Below the pieces are notes generated by a model. It did not search any database and was not told where the DNA came from. It worked only from the letters and a program-made list of their open reading frames with translations. Shown piece after piece: positions 62,590 through 64,000 of a DNA stretch of 64,000 nt. Origin of the DNA: Chryseobacterium sp. FH2 (GTDB lineage: Bacteria; Bacteroidota; Bacteroidia; Flavobacteriales; Weeksellaceae). The translations under genes and the position numbers were made by a program. The stretch is from assembly GCF_001045455.1 (NCBI RefSeq), contig NZ_LFNE01000001.1:186001-250000 (forward strand), given 5' to 3'. Position 1 is the stretch's first letter; the number at the start of each line of letters is the position of its first letter.

Positions 62590-62611
62590 ATTTTATATTT
62601 TTAAAAAGTTT

Positions 62612-62968
62612 TTAATTAGTTTGTGTAGATGGAGATGTTTCAGAAGCTTTTTGTTTTTTCTCTTCTTCAGCTTTCTTTTTCTCCATGTCTAGCTTTTTCT
62701 TATTTTCTTTATCAAGTTCATCCTTGATACGTTTTTCTTCTGCCTGAAGTTTTATGGCAGCTTTCATAGAATCCTGATATTTTTGAGAAGACATTCTGAT
62801 TTGCCTTACAATATCAACCGAAGCCGCCCCGTTTGAAAAAGAATCTACAGCTATTGTATCATAAGATGCTTTTACCATATCCTGAGGATATAAGTCTGTG
62901 GGTTCTTTTTTAGCACAAGTTACCAGGAATAAAGAAAAAGTAAAAATTCCAAACGCTAAATTTTTCAT
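62612..62968 (-). CDS. Small lipoprotein with charged coiled coil
   Basis: A 118-residue lipoprotein: MKNLAFGIFTFSLFLVTC (Cys18), then a short globular part (about 20-65) and a Lys/Glu-rich helix (about 65-105, DELDKENKKKLDMEKKKAEE). Function unknown. It starts 4 bases after the hydrolase gene at 62973 and is followed by the next lipoprotein after 22 bases, so the three are co-transcribed. Confidence 0.7.
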   Translation of the reverse strand: MKNLAFGIFTFSLFLVTCAKKEPTDLYPQDMVKASYDTIAVDSFSNGAASVDIVRQIRMSSQKYQDSMKAAIKLQAEEKRIKDELDKENKKKLDMEKKKAEEEKKQKASETSPSTQTN

Positions 62969-62972
62969 GAAA

Positions 62973-63953
62973 CTAATTTAATAGAAATTCTGCAATTACA
63001 GGATAATGATCCGATAATTTCACAGAATAATCTACTTTATAGCTTAAGGGAATTATTGAGCTGGAGGTAAAAATATAGTCAATTCTTAAAGGAAATGTAT
63101 AGTCATGAAAACTTGTTGAAAATCCGTTTCCTGCTTTTACGAAGGCATCTTCAAGATTTTCACCTAAATTATAATATTCATAAGAATTGGGGACCGAATT
63201 AAAATCACCTGCTAAAATCACAGGATAAGGTGAACCATCAATTGCTTTTCTTATTTTTTTTATCTGATCCTCATGAGTTTTGAAAGTTGGGATTAAATGG
63301 GAAAAAATCATGTCTAATTTATTCGTTTCATTTGAAATCCCGTTAAACTCAAGCATAGATTTATGTAATCTGAAAGGTTCCAAATAAACATTTATCACTC
63401 TTACAACTTTCCCGTTAATATCAATATCAGCGTAAAAAGAATTTCCTCTGGACTTATCGGTAATCAATTCTCCCTGCCGAAGAATTTTATGCTTTGTTTT
63501 TAAAATCACCGTCGGATATTTTATCAAACCTTCCCGAAGTGCTGTGTTTGTATCCTTTTCCTGAACTAAAATAATATCTGCATTTTGCTGGCGGATATAT
63601 TTCTTTACACTGTCCCAACCAACAACACTACCATATTTCACATTGAAAGTCAACACTTTAATGTCATTTTTTGAATTTATGTTTTTTGAATATTGAGGGG
63701 AAAAATTAATCCATCTTCTGATGGGATTATAAAAAATAAATGTGCTTAATACAAAAACGATCGCAACCGCTTTTCTTTTAATAATCCAGATTAAAGTTAA
63801 AAAACCATGTAATAGAATGAGATAAGGAAAACTGAGGGAAAGAAGATTTAGATTACCAAAATAATTAGGACGAACCCAAGCATTTGCAAAAGTGCATAAA
63901 AGCAAAAGAACAACACCTAAGTGAAAAAATAGTACAATCCGGCTCAGCCTCAT
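62973..63953 (-). CDS. Endonuclease/exonuclease/phosphatase (EEP) family membrane protein
   Basis: A 326-residue protein. Three membrane helices lie in the first 95 residues (about 7-25, 37-57, 63-80). The EEP domain follows: VLTFNVKYGS (Asn), ILVQEKDTN (Glu), VILAGDFNSVPNS (Asp-x-Asn) and SDHYPVIAEFLL (Asp-His) near the C-terminus, so the catalytic residues are present. With the membrane anchor the active site would face the periplasm; phosphodiester or sphingolipid-like substrates are possible. First gene of the run; upstream promoter region lies at the window edge. Confidence 0.88.
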   Translation of the reverse strand: MRLSRIVLFFHLGVVLLLLCTFANAWVRPNYFGNLNLLSLSFPYLILLHGFLTLIWIIKRKAVAIVFVLSTFIFYNPIRRWINFSPQYSKNINSKNDIKVLTFNVKYGSVVGWDSVKKYIRQQNADIILVQEKDTNTALREGLIKYPTVILKTKHKILRQGELITDKSRGNSFYADIDINGKVVRVINVYLEPFRLHKSMLEFNGISNETNKLDMIFSHLIPTFKTHEDQIKKIRKAIDGSPYPVILAGDFNSVPNSYEYYNLGENLEDAFVKAGNGFSTSFHDYTFPLRIDYIFTSSSIIPLSYKVDYSVKLSDHYPVIAEFLLN

Positions 63954-64000
63954 AAAAAATTTACTTATCCCTGTAATTTTTAAGCAAAAATCTTACCAAC

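Noticed and set aside
62180..62692. Long plus-strand reading frame opposite the two lipoprotein genes
   Set aside because: It is a mirror of the Ala/Lys-rich repeats of the minus-strand lipoprotein; no start signals or family motifs.

Overview
The window looks like a chromosomal segment of a flavobacterium of the Chryseobacterium / Weeksellaceae type. Supporting signs are the AT-rich DNA, the many Bacteroidota-type -7 promoter boxes (TAnnTTTG), TonB-dependent receptors, the FtsZ, MraY and SecA subtypes, a MurE with the meso-diaminopimelate signature DNPR, and a small peptide of the 'MKNLKKLSKDQLKSISGAG' bacteriocin-like leader type. I saw no tRNA, rRNA, CRISPR array, insertion sequence or prophage.

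Layout. 1-4.7 kb: a TPR/helix-turn-helix membrane regulator (minus) lies next to a large secreted repeat protein (plus). A 28-base promoter-proximal element occurs on both sides of the regulator; one copy drives the secreted protein, the other faces a gene-less stretch that ends in a terminator. 4.7-7.6 kb: a minus-strand membrane-protein operon (two related multi-TM proteins, an AI-2E family transporter, a DUF3820 protein). 7.6-10.9 kb: pabB-pabC (folate) converging on menD (menaquinone). 11.1-14.3 kb: an isopenicillin N synthase-like oxygenase, a Cys-rich bacteriocin-like peptide, a radical SAM protein and small hypotheticals. 14.3-22.5 kb: an AsmA-like protein, a DUF2797 protein, a nucleotide-sugar epimerase, a DUF2795 protein and secA. 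22.6-29.5 kb: two consecutive TonB receptor / PepSY membrane protein pairs, probably for iron uptake. 29.5-31.2 kb: a ROK kinase and msrA.

31.3-40.0 kb is the most unusual part. A two-component system (lipoprotein TPR kinase plus NarL-like regulator) and a small peptide are bracketed by two almost identical inverted repeats (TTACGG-N4-CCGTAA). These sit at the same distance from the -7 boxes of a divergent membrane protein gene and of a seven-gene plus-strand run: YegP-like DUF1508, an orphan HsdR-N nuclease-like protein, a basic secreted protein, a DUF6804-like membrane protein, a TerB-like protein, a coiled-coil membrane protein and a vWA-like lipoprotein. I read this as a candidate stress- or defence-type regulon.

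40.1-42.0 kb: GNAT, engB and an alpha/beta hydrolase (minus). 42.2-59.1 kb: a complete dcw (division and cell wall) cluster, mraZ-rsmH-ftsL-ftsI-murE-mraY-murD-ftsW-murG-[membrane protein]-murC-ftsQ-ftsA-ftsZ, preceded by four 10-bp-phased MraZ boxes. It encodes the cytoplasmic and lipid-linked steps of peptidoglycan synthesis plus the septal machinery. 59.2-64 kb: a YqeY-like protein, a bacilliredoxin, a GH3 family protein, two lipoproteins and an EEP-family hydrolase.

Box positions suggest that several genes (pabB, menD, mraZ, GH3) are transcribed as nearly leaderless mRNAs. All functional calls are from sequence reading alone; no database search was run.
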